Positions 27,501-35,239 of a DNA stretch of 44,598 bases are shown in pieces. Source of the DNA: a virus. The notes under the pieces were generated by a model. The model searched no databases. It had not been told where the DNA came from and saw only the letters and a list, made by a program, of their open reading frames with translations. Location: positions 1-44,598 of IMG/VR virus record IMGVR_UViG_3300036893_000006; one strand, written 5' to 3'. A program made the position numbers and the translations under genes. The first letter of the stretch is position 1; every line of letters begins with the position of its first letter.

Positions 27501-30079
27501 ATATCATGAATATTTACATTACGAACTTTGTTTCCTGTACCAGTAACAAATACACCAGACGTTCCGTTACCAACAGCGGTACCAGTAGCTCCGTGAGTAG
27601 GACCGCTAACTGTACCAAGAGCCATATCATTATATGCCTTGTTAGTACCAGCTTGGGTATTCATAATCTGACCATTCGTACCACCGTCTACTATAATGTA
27701 GTTAGTGTGAATGGATATCCCACCACAATCTGTAATAAAACTTGTAAACCCATAACCACACCCGTCGTATGGGCCGCCTTTGAAGAATGGAGACTCTAGA
27801 ATAGCACCAGGTTCAAATAGTATAATAATAGGATTAGTTGCTGTACCACTACCTTGTGGTATTAATCCAACAGTATTAACGGGAATCATTATAGTCCCGC
27901 ATAGATGTACCGTTTTACCTGGGCCTATTTGACTGGCTGTTGGGGTTGTGCTAACCCAGTTAGCCGCATTATTAAAGAAAGTATAAGGTAATGTATCGGC
28001 GCAATCTGAACCATCAGCTCTGCCTAATGCAGATTGTCCTATATACATATTAGTGCTATTAGCGGCATTATAAGCACCTTCAGACCAAGGACCTGTAGGC
28101 ACACCACCAGTTCCTGGTCGTGGTTGACCTATAGTATCTCCACCAATACCTACTACTGGTGGTTTATCATAGCATAAAGCAGGATAAGTTACGCAGTTAG
28201 CAGACAGATTTTCTCCTGCTGTGGCAACTGGAGAACTACCAGTTATATGTCCTGTATTGTTTATAATAGGATCAGCAAGTAATGAATGAGCATCACAATT
28301 ACAATCGGCCTGCCAAGTTGCAAATGTCTGTCCTCCAATCTGAGTAATAACATTGACATTTCCCCAGTTCCATCCAATATAAGCTCCTCCTGGAGGAGGT
28401 TCAGTGATTCCATTCAAGAAATAAATATTGTAATCAGAGTTGAAAACTACTCCACCTGTAGTAGGAGCAAATCCTGTATCATCAACAAATGGATATGCAT
28501 TATAATTAACCCCACTTGGGGTTATATAGTAAATATTGTTAATGTGTTGTTCAATAGAACTGGGCATCGGAGAAGAATTTCCAAACTCAGCAGAAGTCAC
28601 ATTGTAAAAAGTATTGTTCCAAAAGTAATCTGGACCAGAAGGACTATACAAAGCCTGACAGGTATCTGATGTTGGTCCATAATTTGCGTGGGTAAAGCTG
28701 GCTGTCATTCCAGTCCATTCTGGTCCTGCGCCTGCTGCACTTGCAACTGTTATAGTCTGTCCATTTAGGAATGTAGCATTTGTGCAACCACTCACAGCAA
28801 GTTGCTTACCTGTTGGATTATCACTTTCAGTCGTCCAACCACCAGGACCTGTTAGTGTCAATACATTGCTGGTAATCTGGATCGTGCTACCATAAAAACC
28901 CTGCTGTCCATTGGTATTTATAGGCTCCGCTCCATACCCATTAGTTATGAATAAATTATTGAATACAGTGCAAGCATCACCTGAACCAAAAACAAATGCT
29001 CCAACTGCACAGAACACTTCCCCTGTTCCATTGGCAGCAGGTCCAAAGTTGATATTGAAAAGATTGTTGAAAATCACTGGCTTATTTAATGAAGGAACAT
29101 CATACTGATACCCGAAAGCAATGATCCCATCTTGGTGGTAACTATAAGACTCTCCATTGTCGTGTGGATTATCCCACTGAGTATGATCAGATGAAAGGTC
29201 ATTAGCATAAATCCAAGGACCTAATCCAGAACCACCTACACTCATATCCCAGTGATGATGATTAAAGGTATTCAAATAAATATTCGTGCCAGGAATAAAA
29301 TTGTTCGCTTGGCAGGTTGCTTGTGTGCCTGTACCTCCTGGTGCATCTATTGTATTAACTTGTATTCCTATAGAGGCTTCACCTAAATAATTATTGCAAA
29401 CTGAAACTGTAGAAGACCCCTGACCCATTACCAATCCATCATTAATATCAATATCTATTGATGCTGCTCCGTGAGTATCACAATTGGGTGACACTTCATC
29501 GGTGCAAGTAACTTGTGCTGAACCCAGATTTAGATACATATTCTGGATTTTCCAGTTACGAACAATAACATTCTGACCTAGAGAGTATATTCCTGAAGTG
29601 CCTCCGTTAGTTTGATAAGTAAGACCAGTACCCATTGCTGTATTCTGGATAATACCTTGCGGAAGTCCCCCGCTCAGTCCACCATCTAATATAATATAAT
29701 TGTGTTGATTATTGTAAAACGCATTAGCAAACTGTCCTGATTGAATAACCGTACCTGTATCAGCAAGAATCCAGATAGGATGGCCTGCTGTTCCACTACC
29801 TTGAATAGTGAACGCTGTAGTATTTGGTGTAAAAGAGAAGGGAGTTACTGAATTACTACAAAGCAAAACCTTAGTTCCTGGACCTATCTGTGTAGACCCA
29901 GTACCCCAATAGGAAGAGTTACTGAATTGTGTAGGGGTTAGGTTTGGAGCTTGGGAACTACCAGCAGGGCAATTACCAAGAGCAGTGCCGGAGGGAGTTA
30001 CATAAACATTAGTGGCTTGGGCGTGAGCAGGTATAGAAAGACCTGCTAGCAATAGAAGTAATAGAAATATCTTTTTCAT
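24557..30079 (-). CDS. Secreted double beta-helix protein with six chitobiase-like repeats
   Basis: An 1840-aa protein with a Sec signal peptide (MKKIFLLLLLLAGLSIPAHAQA, cleavage near AHA-QA). Two long, homologous right-handed parallel beta-helix (pectate-lyase-like) domains follow (about residues 22-660 and 665-1390). Both contain an IGPG..V.LC segment near the start and a GGDTIG.PRP..GPW segment near the end, so the protein arose by internal duplication. Then come six ~70-residue chitobiase/Big-like repeats with YYT-DGSTPTTSS cores, and a PPTNLRA tail. Beta-helix proteins on phages are usually glycan-binding or -cleaving tailspikes, but a Sec signal argues for export from the infected cell. 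A ribosome-binding site (aggataac) precedes the ATG. Confidence 0.85.
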   Translation of the reverse strand: MKKIFLLLLLLAGLSIPAHAQATNVYVTPSGTALGNCPAGSSQAPNLTPTQFSNSSYWGTGSTQIGPGTKVLLCSNSVTPFSFTPNTTAFTIQGSGTAGHPIWILADTGTVIQSGQFANAFYNNQHNYIILDGGLSGGLPQGIIQNTAMGTGLTYQTNGGTSGIYSLGQNVIVRNWKIQNMYLNLGSAQVTCTDEVSPNCDTHGAASIDIDINDGLVMGQGSSTVSVCNNYLGEASIGIQVNTIDAPGGTGTQATCQANNFIPGTNIYLNTFNHHHWDMSVGGSGLGPWIYANDLSSDHTQWDNPHDNGESYSYHQDGIIAFGYQYDVPSLNKPVIFNNLFNINFGPAANGTGEVFCAVGAFVFGSGDACTVFNNLFITNGYGAEPINTNGQQGFYGSTIQITSNVLTLTGPGGWTTESDNPTGKQLAVSGCTNATFLNGQTITVASAAGAGPEWTGMTASFTHANYGPTSDTCQALYSPSGPDYFWNNTFYNVTSAEFGNSSPMPSSIEQHINNIYYITPSGVNYNAYPFVDDTGFAPTTGGVVFNSDYNIYFLNGITEPPPGGAYIGWNWGNVNVITQIGGQTFATWQADCNCDAHSLLADPIINNTGHITGSSPVATAGENLSANCVTYPALCYDKPPVVGIGGDTIGQPRPGTGGVPTGPWSEGAYNAANSTNMYIGQSALGRADGSDCADTLPYTFFNNAANWVSTTPTASQIGPGKTVHLCGTIMIPVNTVGLIPQGSGTATNPIIILFEPGAILESPFFKGGPYDGCGYGFTSFITDCGGISIHTNYIIVDGGTNGQIMNTQAGTNKAYNDMALGTVSGPTHGATGTAVGNGTSGVFVTGTGNKVRNVNIHDIYDHISGNINDDGGNGADMIVDSFATSVSFCNNILADSRIGLQSSANDPGVGGYGTQNICQSNTTIVPGFNFYLNNVENHAWDLLVNGGAPAYYYANYVTGSHANWLQPADNPNEGVSYHQDGFITFGYLSNDVPVVTYPFIYNNTMDAAVPVGGNDTAFLFPVSGGPNFGATLEGSNSVIFNNIIIENAAGTMPAYVLGGNSEFDITSTSITGGVMTLSGYGNIAVGQYLLFSGLTNATFLNGNYYQIQTCAPCTNNVFSVSNTITINVPGQANHGSIADTGKGWEQVGAAQLYYNDFHDGIFGQLGSGIGIYTMEGNATWYDYGGSSQAQQWYYLDDYYIALATSIARMDSNAYGPITGNAYPTPGTYWDWGASGPQPSLSAWQTWCNCDANSQVITAPNLNLNSNYQPTDSTLLYGDNRSDLCTRGGAWAFLCYDHPAVVGKGGDTIGTPRPATGPWYVGARWLASSSSSQAATPTISLPAGTYTSPQTITLGCTTPSSTIYYTIDGSTPTTSSPAYSGTFSLTLGTVSVTLNAMCVAGGYTNSAVASNVYNESLTATPVVTPTPATYVLPITINMSCATPGSSIYYTTNGVNPTSGSTLYTGSFSLASPATIKSICLATGYAQGLINTSLYSETVAATPTISPAAGALTSTPQLIQLNCSTPGGNIYYTTDSSTPTTSSTLYTGQFSLGIPATVKAICAGTGYVNSSVASASYTLLTAAATPSITPAGGAYTAAQTINISCSTPSSSIYYTINNSTPTTSSTLYTGSFLGPMPGTVKAICIASGYSNSAVASNAYTLQSIAATPVITPSQGALPTPQTIAMSCSTGSSTIYYTLDGSTPTTSSTVYSTSFSYAVPITIKALCVASGYTNSAIASNVYTQALAATPVILPVSGQFTSPQTITMSCSTGSSSIYYTIDGSTPTTSSTLYSSGFSNVIPSTIKAICTAAGYATSAIGVTSYTLLSPGVPLPPTNLRAVVQ

Positions 30080-30095
30080 TGTTATCCTTCGAAGA

Positions 30096-30171
30096 TGGCT
30101 GCCAGACTAGGACTCAAACCTAGACTTTCTCGGGTCAGAGCCGAGCGTGTTATCAATTACACCATCTGGCA
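30096..30171 (-). tRNA. tRNA-Gln(CUG)
   Basis: A 76-nt canonical tRNA. Acceptor TGCCAGA/TCTGGCA, G73, CCA encoded. The anticodon arm is CTCGG-CTCTGAC-CCGAG (anticodon CTG) and the T-loop is TTTGAGT. It lies just upstream of the beta-helix gene in the same transcription direction. Confidence 0.88.
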
Positions 30172-30174
30172 ATT

Positions 30175-30275
30175 GTAATACAAAAGAAGTGAGGTATCTT
30201 GACCATTAGACGACTGCTACGGCTTACGCTATTTGTAGCATTGCCTGGACTCGAACCAGGGTCTCCCCGTTTTAT
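30175..30275 (-). tRNA. tRNA halves in reversed order (possible permuted tRNA or remnants)
   Basis: Read on the - strand, a canonical T-arm (CCTGG-TTCGAGT-CCAGG) and acceptor-like strand come first, ending TGCTAC. Next is AAATAGCGTAAGCC, and then GTAGCA, followed by a D-arm-like GTCT-AATGGTCA-AGAT and an anticodon-arm-like 5' strand. TGCTAC and GTAGCA are perfectly complementary, as expected if a 3' half is followed by its 5' half (circular permutation). The anticodon stem cannot be closed convincingly, so juxtaposed fragments remain possible. Confidence 0.4.
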
Positions 30276-30279
30276 CGTT

Positions 30280-30774
30280 CTACTTATAAGCTGGCTGGTT
30301 AGCTGGTAGCTCAGTAGTAGGAGCAGCAATCTGCTCAGCAAGTGTGCCTGGTTTGTCTTTTAGACGACCCAGGAGTTCAGCTTTGGACTCGGGTTTAGCA
30401 TTAAAATGCTCTCGCATATCAGTATATGCTTCAAGTCCTTTAGCTGCGATCATTTCATCTGGATGAAAGTAACCTATAATAGCTAATGCTTCAGTCATAT
30501 GAACATACCAATGCAAAGATATACCATCCCATAGATAAGAGTTCTGCTCCATAGCCGACTTGAGGTTAACGAATTCTACATCCCTCATAAAATGGCCAGC
30601 TGGATTAGTATCTTTTAATACCTGCTTCCTAACCCAACGAGTAACTCTCTTCAAGGTATCATCTGCATTGCTATCAGGTCCTCGTATTGCAGCTATAACA
30701 ACTACCTGCATACGACCAGGCATTTCAAGAACCCAGTCTTTGAGAACGCATTCACCTTTAGCTAATATGGTCAT
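30280..30774 (-). CDS. Hypothetical protein, 164 aa
   Basis: An unrecognised 164-aa protein (MTILAKGECVLKDWVLEMPGR at the N-terminus; helical middle with FHPDEMIAAKGLEAYTDMREH; Ala/Pro-rich end). It lies between tRNA genes and the FN3 protein, on the same strand. No cysteine motif, signal peptide or membrane helix. It ends five bases before the tRNA-fragment region. Confidence 0.6.
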   Translation of the reverse strand: MTILAKGECVLKDWVLEMPGRMQVVVIAAIRGPDSNADDTLKRVTRWVRKQVLKDTNPAGHFMRDVEFVNLKSAMEQNSYLWDGISLHWYVHMTEALAIIGYFHPDEMIAAKGLEAYTDMREHFNAKPESKAELLGRLKDKPGTLAEQIAAPTTELPANQPAYK

Positions 30775-30843
30775 CTAACTTCCTTATAAAGCTATACCTG
30801 AGACGGCCTGCTTTATTTGTCGCAGTATAGTAACTCATAATAT

Positions 30844-30930
30844 TGGTGGCGGGAGTGGGAATCGAACCCACCGTACCCATAGGGCGGGAGCTTATGAGAC
30901 TCCCTAGCTGCGCCAGTGCTCGTTCCCGCT
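30844..30930 (-). tRNA. tRNA with CAU anticodon and long variable arm (class II-like)
   Basis: An 87-nt tRNA. Acceptor GCGGGA/TCCCGC plus a terminal A-C mismatch, A73, CCA encoded. The anticodon arm is GGAGT-CTCATAA-GCTCC (anticodon CAT), extended by one more G-C pair. A variable arm with CCC-TAT-GGG makes it class II in size, and the T-arm is GTGGG-TTCGATT-CCCAC. Elongator tRNA-Met is normally class I, so this combination is unusual. Its 5' end overlaps the stop codon of the upstream gene. Confidence 0.65.
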
Positions 30931-31345
30931 ATTGTGGTACTCCTTGTAAATTAGTAGGTGCTACTGGAGGTACGGCTGGGTTTGGAGGAACCTGAACGGC
31001 TATAGTATTAGAAGGCCCACTCTCACCAGCGCACGGAGTTCCAGTTGCACAATAAGCTGTTACATAATAAAACTTAGAATCATTTGCATTTACAGAAGTA
31101 TCAGAATAAGCTAATGTAGATGCATTTACGGTGCCTATTTTTCCATATGCTCCCGCAGCGCCACTACAAACACCAGCAGTAACCGTACCAAAGCAAGCAG
31201 CTCTATAAATATTATAGCCTGCTATATTAGCTGTTGGACTTGGCGACCAAGTTAGATTAACAGAGTGTGCAGTCTGAGCTTTCGCCGCTGGACTTATAGC
31301 TGTCATCAGTAATAGAGTCGCTAACCACAAAAGATATTTATTCAT
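30929..31345 (-). CDS. Secreted fibronectin type III-like protein, 138 aa
   Basis: A signal peptide (hydrophobic run to AAKAQT, cleavage about residue 24) is followed by a single FN3-like domain: VNLTWSPSPTANIAGYNIYRA, then a Tyr strand (KFYYVTAYCATG), and a Pro-rich tail with PPVAPTNLQGV. It contains several cysteines, suggesting disulphides after export. Such FN3 proteins are frequent in secreted bacterial enzymes and in phage surface proteins. It resembles the smaller protein at 39714. A U-rich terminator lies just upstream. Confidence 0.7.
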   Translation of the reverse strand: MNKYLLWLATLLLMTAISPAAKAQTAHSVNLTWSPSPTANIAGYNIYRAACFGTVTAGVCSGAAGAYGKIGTVNASTLAYSDTSVNANDSKFYYVTAYCATGTPCAGESGPSNTIAVQVPPNPAVPPVAPTNLQGVPQ

Positions 31346-31370
31346 ATTAGCCTCAGTAATACTATATCAC

Positions 31371-31407
31371 AAAACAAAAGCCCTTGCAACTATTGTCACA
31401 AGGGCTT
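31371..31407 (-). terminator. Rho-independent terminator on - strand
   Basis: A 9-bp perfect stem, AAGCCCTTG at 31378-31386 and its complement at 31399-31407, with a 12-base loop. On the - strand it is followed by TTTTGTTTTG. It would end transcripts of the 31429 gene and upstream genes before the FN3 gene. Confidence 0.75.
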
Positions 31408-31428
31408 ATTAGCGGCACGCCTGGGAGC

Positions 31429-31641
31429 TTATAGCTTTGCTAATAGAGCTGTGACCTTTGCCTTTAGGGTTGCCAAGTCTGGAGAAGCCTTAGCAATCTC
31501 TGCTAGGACATCAGACTTAAGAGTAGCAATCTCTGCTGAGGCTGCGGCTTCTGCCTTAGCTTTGAAAGCTGCCCAACCACCTGCACCAAATGTCCCACCT
31601 ACAACTGCTGAAACTATCATCATTGCTAATGTAAATACCAT
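31429..31641 (-). CDS. Small Ala-rich membrane/coiled-coil protein, 70 aa
   Basis: A 70-aa protein with an N-terminal hydrophobic helix (about residues 3-25, Gly/Ala-rich) and an Ala/Lys-rich amphipathic helix to the end (AEIATLKSDVLAEIAKASPDLATLKAKVTALLAKL). A ribosome-binding site (aaggag) lies just before the ATG. It could be a small membrane or virion protein; no family is recognised. Confidence 0.6.
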   Translation of the reverse strand: MVFTLAMMIVSAVVGGTFGAGGWAAFKAKAEAAASAEIATLKSDVLAEIAKASPDLATLKAKVTALLAKL

Positions 31642-31651
31642 TTTATTCTCC

Positions 31652-32140
31652 TTAATATTGAAGATGATATCTTCTAGTTCTTATTTCCATCCAATCTACA
31701 GAAGTAGTCAATATATCAGATGGATTGCTACCCCAATAAACCACTCGGCTTTTATATAAAGCAACAGGTTCTACTAATGTATAACAAGTAGAAGCTTGGA
31801 ACATCTTTTTAATACCTGACATAAACTGATCCAACGGTGGTTTAGTATAATCTACACTAAAAAGCATATTCTTCATTCTACAGCTGGCGAAATAAAGAAT
31901 ATCCCGAGCAAGCTCTATACCTTCTTTTGCGTCTTCCCTGGTACCAAGAGCATCAACCAAGTTATGCCAGGAATCTAACCAGATTCCAAGGTCAGCTAAT
32001 GGAGGTTCCTGAGCAAAAGATTTATCCAAATCAACAATAATAATATCAGCCTCTAGATTTAACAGGCGCTTCGAGAATTCTATGAACGCCTCCCTATCAC
32101 TAGGAGCCTTTGCCAGACCGTTACTGTAGGTCGAAGACAT
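31652..32140 (-). CDS. Hypothetical protein, 162 aa
   Basis: An unrecognised 162-aa soluble protein with a helical N-terminal part (REAFIEFSKRLLNLEADIIIVDLDKSFAQ) and a segment NPSDILTTSVDWMEIRTRRY at the C-terminus. It follows the promoter-like 12-mer at 32259 after a ~130-base leader containing a strong hairpin. No known motif. Confidence 0.6.
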   Translation of the reverse strand: MSSTYSNGLAKAPSDREAFIEFSKRLLNLEADIIIVDLDKSFAQEPPLADLGIWLDSWHNLVDALGTREDAKEGIELARDILYFASCRMKNMLFSVDYTKPPLDQFMSGIKKMFQASTCYTLVEPVALYKSRVVYWGSNPSDILTTSVDWMEIRTRRYHLQY

Positions 32141-32277
32141 TAACTAGATAACTATACCATACTTATATCTATTAAACAAGTTACAGGGAGAGGTGCGTAG
32201 TTCCTCTCCCCATATCGGCTAGCGCCAGGGGTTTAGCCTACTGCAGCTCTATTCTACACTGGTTAGTATACCAGAAT
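32141..32277 (-). promoter_or_regulatory. Promoter-like motif and hairpin leader upstream of the 31652-32140 gene
   Basis: On the - strand, TTGGTT, 17 bases, then TATACT form a sigma-70-like pair, with the repeated 12-mer TATACTAACCAG at 32259-32270. Downstream, GGGAGAGG at 32186-32193 and CCTCTCCC at 32203-32210 form an 8-bp hairpin, either a terminator/attenuator (poor U-tract) or a leader structure. Confidence 0.55.
32259..32270 (-). promoter_or_regulatory. Repeated 12-mer TATACTAACCAG upstream of the 162-aa gene
   Basis: Exact copy with TTGGTT 17 bases upstream of TATACT. Here it extends to a partial palindrome CTGGTATACTAACCAG. Confidence 0.6.
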
Positions 32278-32655
32278 TTAGAATCCAAACCAAGCAGGGT
32301 TAAGGTGTATTAAATGAAGTAGTTGTGGTAAATACTTCACGACTGGGTGTGTAGCTAATGTGACTCCGATAGAAACTACACAAGATATAACGAAGTGATC
32401 TATATGACTTTTCAGCCAACCTATAATCCTGGGTTTTAAAGAAGGTTCAATAACCTTCTGAATTAGCTTAGTATCTGGTATAGAAATTTCAGACCCAGCT
32501 CTAAGTAGGTCTTGTAAATATCTAAGCTTATGAGCTGGAGTTTTTGAGGTATTGAAACGGGAAGTAAAGCCGTGGCCTTGCACAGTTTTCCCATCTACTA
32601 TACCTGTTACATATAGGTCATCGCCATTAACTTCCCAGTTGGATATAGTAATCAT
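32278..32655 (-). CDS. Hypothetical protein with C-terminal membrane segment, 125 aa
   Basis: A 125-aa protein. The N-terminal half looks like a small beta domain (WEVNGDDLYVTGIVDGKTVQGHGF). The C-terminal third has a hydrophobic segment (HFVISCVVSIGVTLATHPVVKYL) that could span the membrane or pack in a virion. The start overlaps the preceding gene's stop. Function unknown. Confidence 0.6.
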   Translation of the reverse strand: MITISNWEVNGDDLYVTGIVDGKTVQGHGFTSRFNTSKTPAHKLRYLQDLLRAGSEISIPDTKLIQKVIEPSLKPRIIGWLKSHIDHFVISCVVSIGVTLATHPVVKYLPQLLHLIHLNPAWFGF

Positions 32656-32951
32656 TATTCTGATTTATGTTTGGACTTAACTACTTTTAATCGCTTTGGT
32701 TCTGGTGGTTCAGGAGCAACTGGTTCAGTAGGAACACTTAAAGATTGAATCTTAATATTAAGCATATCCATCTCTTGTTTCATAGCTAACTTCTCAATTT
32801 CTACAACTCCTATATCTTTCTTAGCCTGCTCTAATTTCTCTTCTAGAGATAGGACTTTCATTACTAACATACCTATATGATTAGTAATAACATCAATAGA
32901 TAGTTTAATTGGTTCTACTGGTTGAACTTCTTTTACTGTTTCATCCGACAT
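32655..32951 (-). CDS. Coiled-coil protein, 98 aa
   Basis: A 98-aa protein dominated by heptad-like coiled coil (about residues 25-72, LSLEEKLEQAKKDIGVVEIEKLAMKQ), followed by a Pro/Glu-rich linker and a strongly basic C-terminus (KRLKVVKSKHKSE). Possibly a structural adaptor. The stop overlaps the start of the next gene. Confidence 0.6.
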   Translation of the reverse strand: MSDETVKEVQPVEPIKLSIDVITNHIGMLVMKVLSLEEKLEQAKKDIGVVEIEKLAMKQEMDMLNIKIQSLSVPTEPVAPEPPEPKRLKVVKSKHKSE

Positions 32952-32993
32952 TGAGACTCTCCTTTAAGGTCTACTATATTATATACTAATTTG

Positions 32994-33671
32994 TTATGTT
33001 CCACAACCCATCATCATTAACTGATTGTGATTTGCAGGTCCACTAGCCGCCTTGAATGTATATGCAAGTAGTCCTGAGTTAGTTCCTGAGGTCTGACTTG
33101 CTGATACCGTTCCACTGAATGTCCCACTGAAAACCTGATACATTGAGAAGGCAGCACATCCATTTGACCCTGGAGCTGCCTGAGCAGTTGTGTATCCACT
33201 TCCTGGAGTCCACGCTCCACTTGTAGTTTCGCTACTACCAATGGCATAACAAAGGTCGCCAGAGCCTGAAGGAGAAATGCTGTTAGTGGTTGTCACTCCT
33301 GATAGAGTGCCACTTGATGTAGACTGAACATCAAATGCAGATGTAGTTGCAATACCACTGAACACATCTGCCCATAGAATGACATAGCTTGGAGACCCTG
33401 AATAAGAAATAGTAATAACATCAGAGCTATTACTATTTGAGTTGTAGCACCAGCCTGACTGAATGTTAGAAGTACCGAAAGTCAATGACGAGCCCCAGTT
33501 CCAGAAATTTGAGGCTGTGTCAGATATACCTGTGAACGCTAAATATCCAGCTCCTCGCATATTGATAATGCAAAGGTCTCCCGAAGCAAGGTTCAGAGTA
33601 AGAGTTATAGGAGAAGGTGGGGATACAATAATAGCCCCAGTATTTGCTCCATTTACATAAGCAATAGACAT
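32994..33671 (-). CDS. Beta-rich probable fibre or virion surface protein, 225 aa
   Basis: A 225-aa Ser/Gly/Thr-rich, beta-strand-rich protein (TLTLNLASGDLCIINMRGAGYLAF, DVQSTSSGTLSGVTTTNSISPSGSGDLCYAIG). The composition is typical of phage tail or capsid decoration proteins. It is the last of a run of structural-type genes on this strand. The exact role cannot be inferred. Confidence 0.6.
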   Translation of the reverse strand: MSIAYVNGANTGAIIVSPPSPITLTLNLASGDLCIINMRGAGYLAFTGISDTASNFWNWGSSLTFGTSNIQSGWCYNSNSNSSDVITISYSGSPSYVILWADVFSGIATTSAFDVQSTSSGTLSGVTTTNSISPSGSGDLCYAIGSSETTSGAWTPGSGYTTAQAAPGSNGCAAFSMYQVFSGTFSGTVSASQTSGTNSGLLAYTFKAASGPANHNQLMMMGCGT

Positions 33672-35219
33672 TTACTTGTTCTTTGCAAACACAGCTACAT
33701 AATCAAGTGCTACAGCTGCAGAATTTAAAACATCCCACGCTGCGTTTGAAGTTCCTTGTGGAAGTGGAGTTGCAAAAGTCTTTGTCATACCGCCGTTAGC
33801 TGCGATGGCAAATTTATAAACTGTTCCACCGCTACCATTATCTGAAAGGGAAACTACAGTAGCCGTAGAAGATTCATTAGTTATTACTAATTCACATATA
33901 TCATTGAATACACCACTACCTCCAGCTGATATAAAAGAAGTAGCTGAAGAGGATGAACTGGATAATGCTGCTGTGCCTACTAAGTCTCTGACGGTATTTA
34001 ATACAACTGCTTGTCGTCCTGCCTTGTCTGCCATTGCTCCGACAAGATTTCCACTACTTGCTGCTGTTGGATAAGAAGTTTGAGCTTGTAGTCCAGCAAA
34101 GAAAGCATTGGCTGGAACGGCTGACCCTGTGGCTGTGGATGATCCAACATTCCAAGTTCCTGATTCAGTTACAGCCACTGTTCCTGTAATTGTAGTAGAT
34201 GTAAGAGTAACTGCTGGGGTGTTAGTAATATAAGCATTAACAGATGGAACCTTTACTGCACCTGGACTTGTACCATAGTTGGCAAGAGCACCCAATGCTG
34301 TCCCTGCTACATAGTTTAGGTCAACTAACAGCTGACCTGCTGAGTCAAGCTGTATGGCTACAGTTTGTCCGTTTGATGGTGAAGGTAGGCTTGAGTTATA
34401 AACTCCAGCTACAGCAAGAGCCTTAGATGGTGCTGTTCCTGCCCCTATTGAAGCATCAGCATTAGTACCAACTGCTGTCCAAGTGCCTGATTGGGTAACA
34501 GCGACGGTACCTGATATTGCAACAGTTCCAGCACTTATAGTTATACCATTTCCAATTAAAACTAGAGGAACTGTAGAGGCAGCAGAAGCAGTCATACCTA
34601 TATTAAGAGTTGAAGTTGCTGTTGATGTATTTGTATTTAGATAGACTCTAAACTGATTCCAACCAGCCACATCGAAAGAAACAGCGTATGTTGAGGTTCC
34701 ACTGATTATAAGACTAGAATTAACACCTAATACAGTTGTTGCCCCATATATTCCATACCAGTTAGTTCCTCCAGCGGTATCCGATACTTGAAAAAATAAC
34801 TGCATAGTACCGCTATTAAAAACAGAAGAAAGGGTTAGAACAAGAGTAGAATAACCCACGACAGATATAGAAGCAGCAGCTGTACTTGAAGTAGAGTTAG
34901 TCCAAGTTGCTGTAGTCTGAGAGGACTGCCCTACATTAGTCAGATAAGAATTAACCCCAATTACTTCCACAGCTCCAGGACTTGTGCCGTAGTTAGAAGG
35001 GGATCCTAAAGCAGTTCCAGCTACATAATTAAGGTCAATAAGAACTTGACCTTTAGTATCTAACTGAATAGCAGACTGCTGAGTATTACTTAGAGAAGGC
35101 AGAGAAGAATTATAAGTTCCGCCAATAGAAATAGAATTAGCAGGCGCAGTTGCACCCTGTGCTGCGTCTATAGCAACACTTGAATTACCGTATATCGCAA
35201 TACCTTCAAATTGAGGCAT
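33672..35219 (-). CDS. Fibre-like structural protein with shared GTSPGAV modules, 515 aa
   Basis: A 515-aa beta-rich, Ser/Thr/Ala-rich protein. It begins MPQFEGIAIYGNSS, like the next structural gene (MPTFQGISLYDSGG). It contains two copies of a module with NYGTSPGAV near residues 80 and 310; the same module occurs once in the 455-aa gene upstream. The C-terminal third has a small beta sandwich-like region. Most likely a tail-fibre or baseplate-associated fibre subunit. Adjacent homologous modules suggest duplication and shuffling. Confidence 0.65.
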   Translation of the reverse strand: MPQFEGIAIYGNSSVAIDAAQGATAPANSISIGGTYNSSLPSLSNTQQSAIQLDTKGQVLIDLNYVAGTALGSPSNYGTSPGAVEVIGVNSYLTNVGQSSQTTATWTNSTSSTAAASISVVGYSTLVLTLSSVFNSGTMQLFFQVSDTAGGTNWYGIYGATTVLGVNSSLIISGTSTYAVSFDVAGWNQFRVYLNTNTSTATSTLNIGMTASAASTVPLVLIGNGITISAGTVAISGTVAVTQSGTWTAVGTNADASIGAGTAPSKALAVAGVYNSSLPSPSNGQTVAIQLDSAGQLLVDLNYVAGTALGALANYGTSPGAVKVPSVNAYITNTPAVTLTSTTITGTVAVTESGTWNVGSSTATGSAVPANAFFAGLQAQTSYPTAASSGNLVGAMADKAGRQAVVLNTVRDLVGTAALSSSSSSATSFISAGGSGVFNDICELVITNESSTATVVSLSDNGSGGTVYKFAIAANGGMTKTFATPLPQGTSNAAWDVLNSAAVALDYVAVFAKNK

Positions 35220-35239
35220 TAGGTTTACCTGAGGAGAAA

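Noticed and set aside
27263-29108. Several + strand frames of 65-127 codons
   Set aside because: They mirror the strongly coding 1840-aa gene on the other strand; their products are low-complexity and lack start signals.
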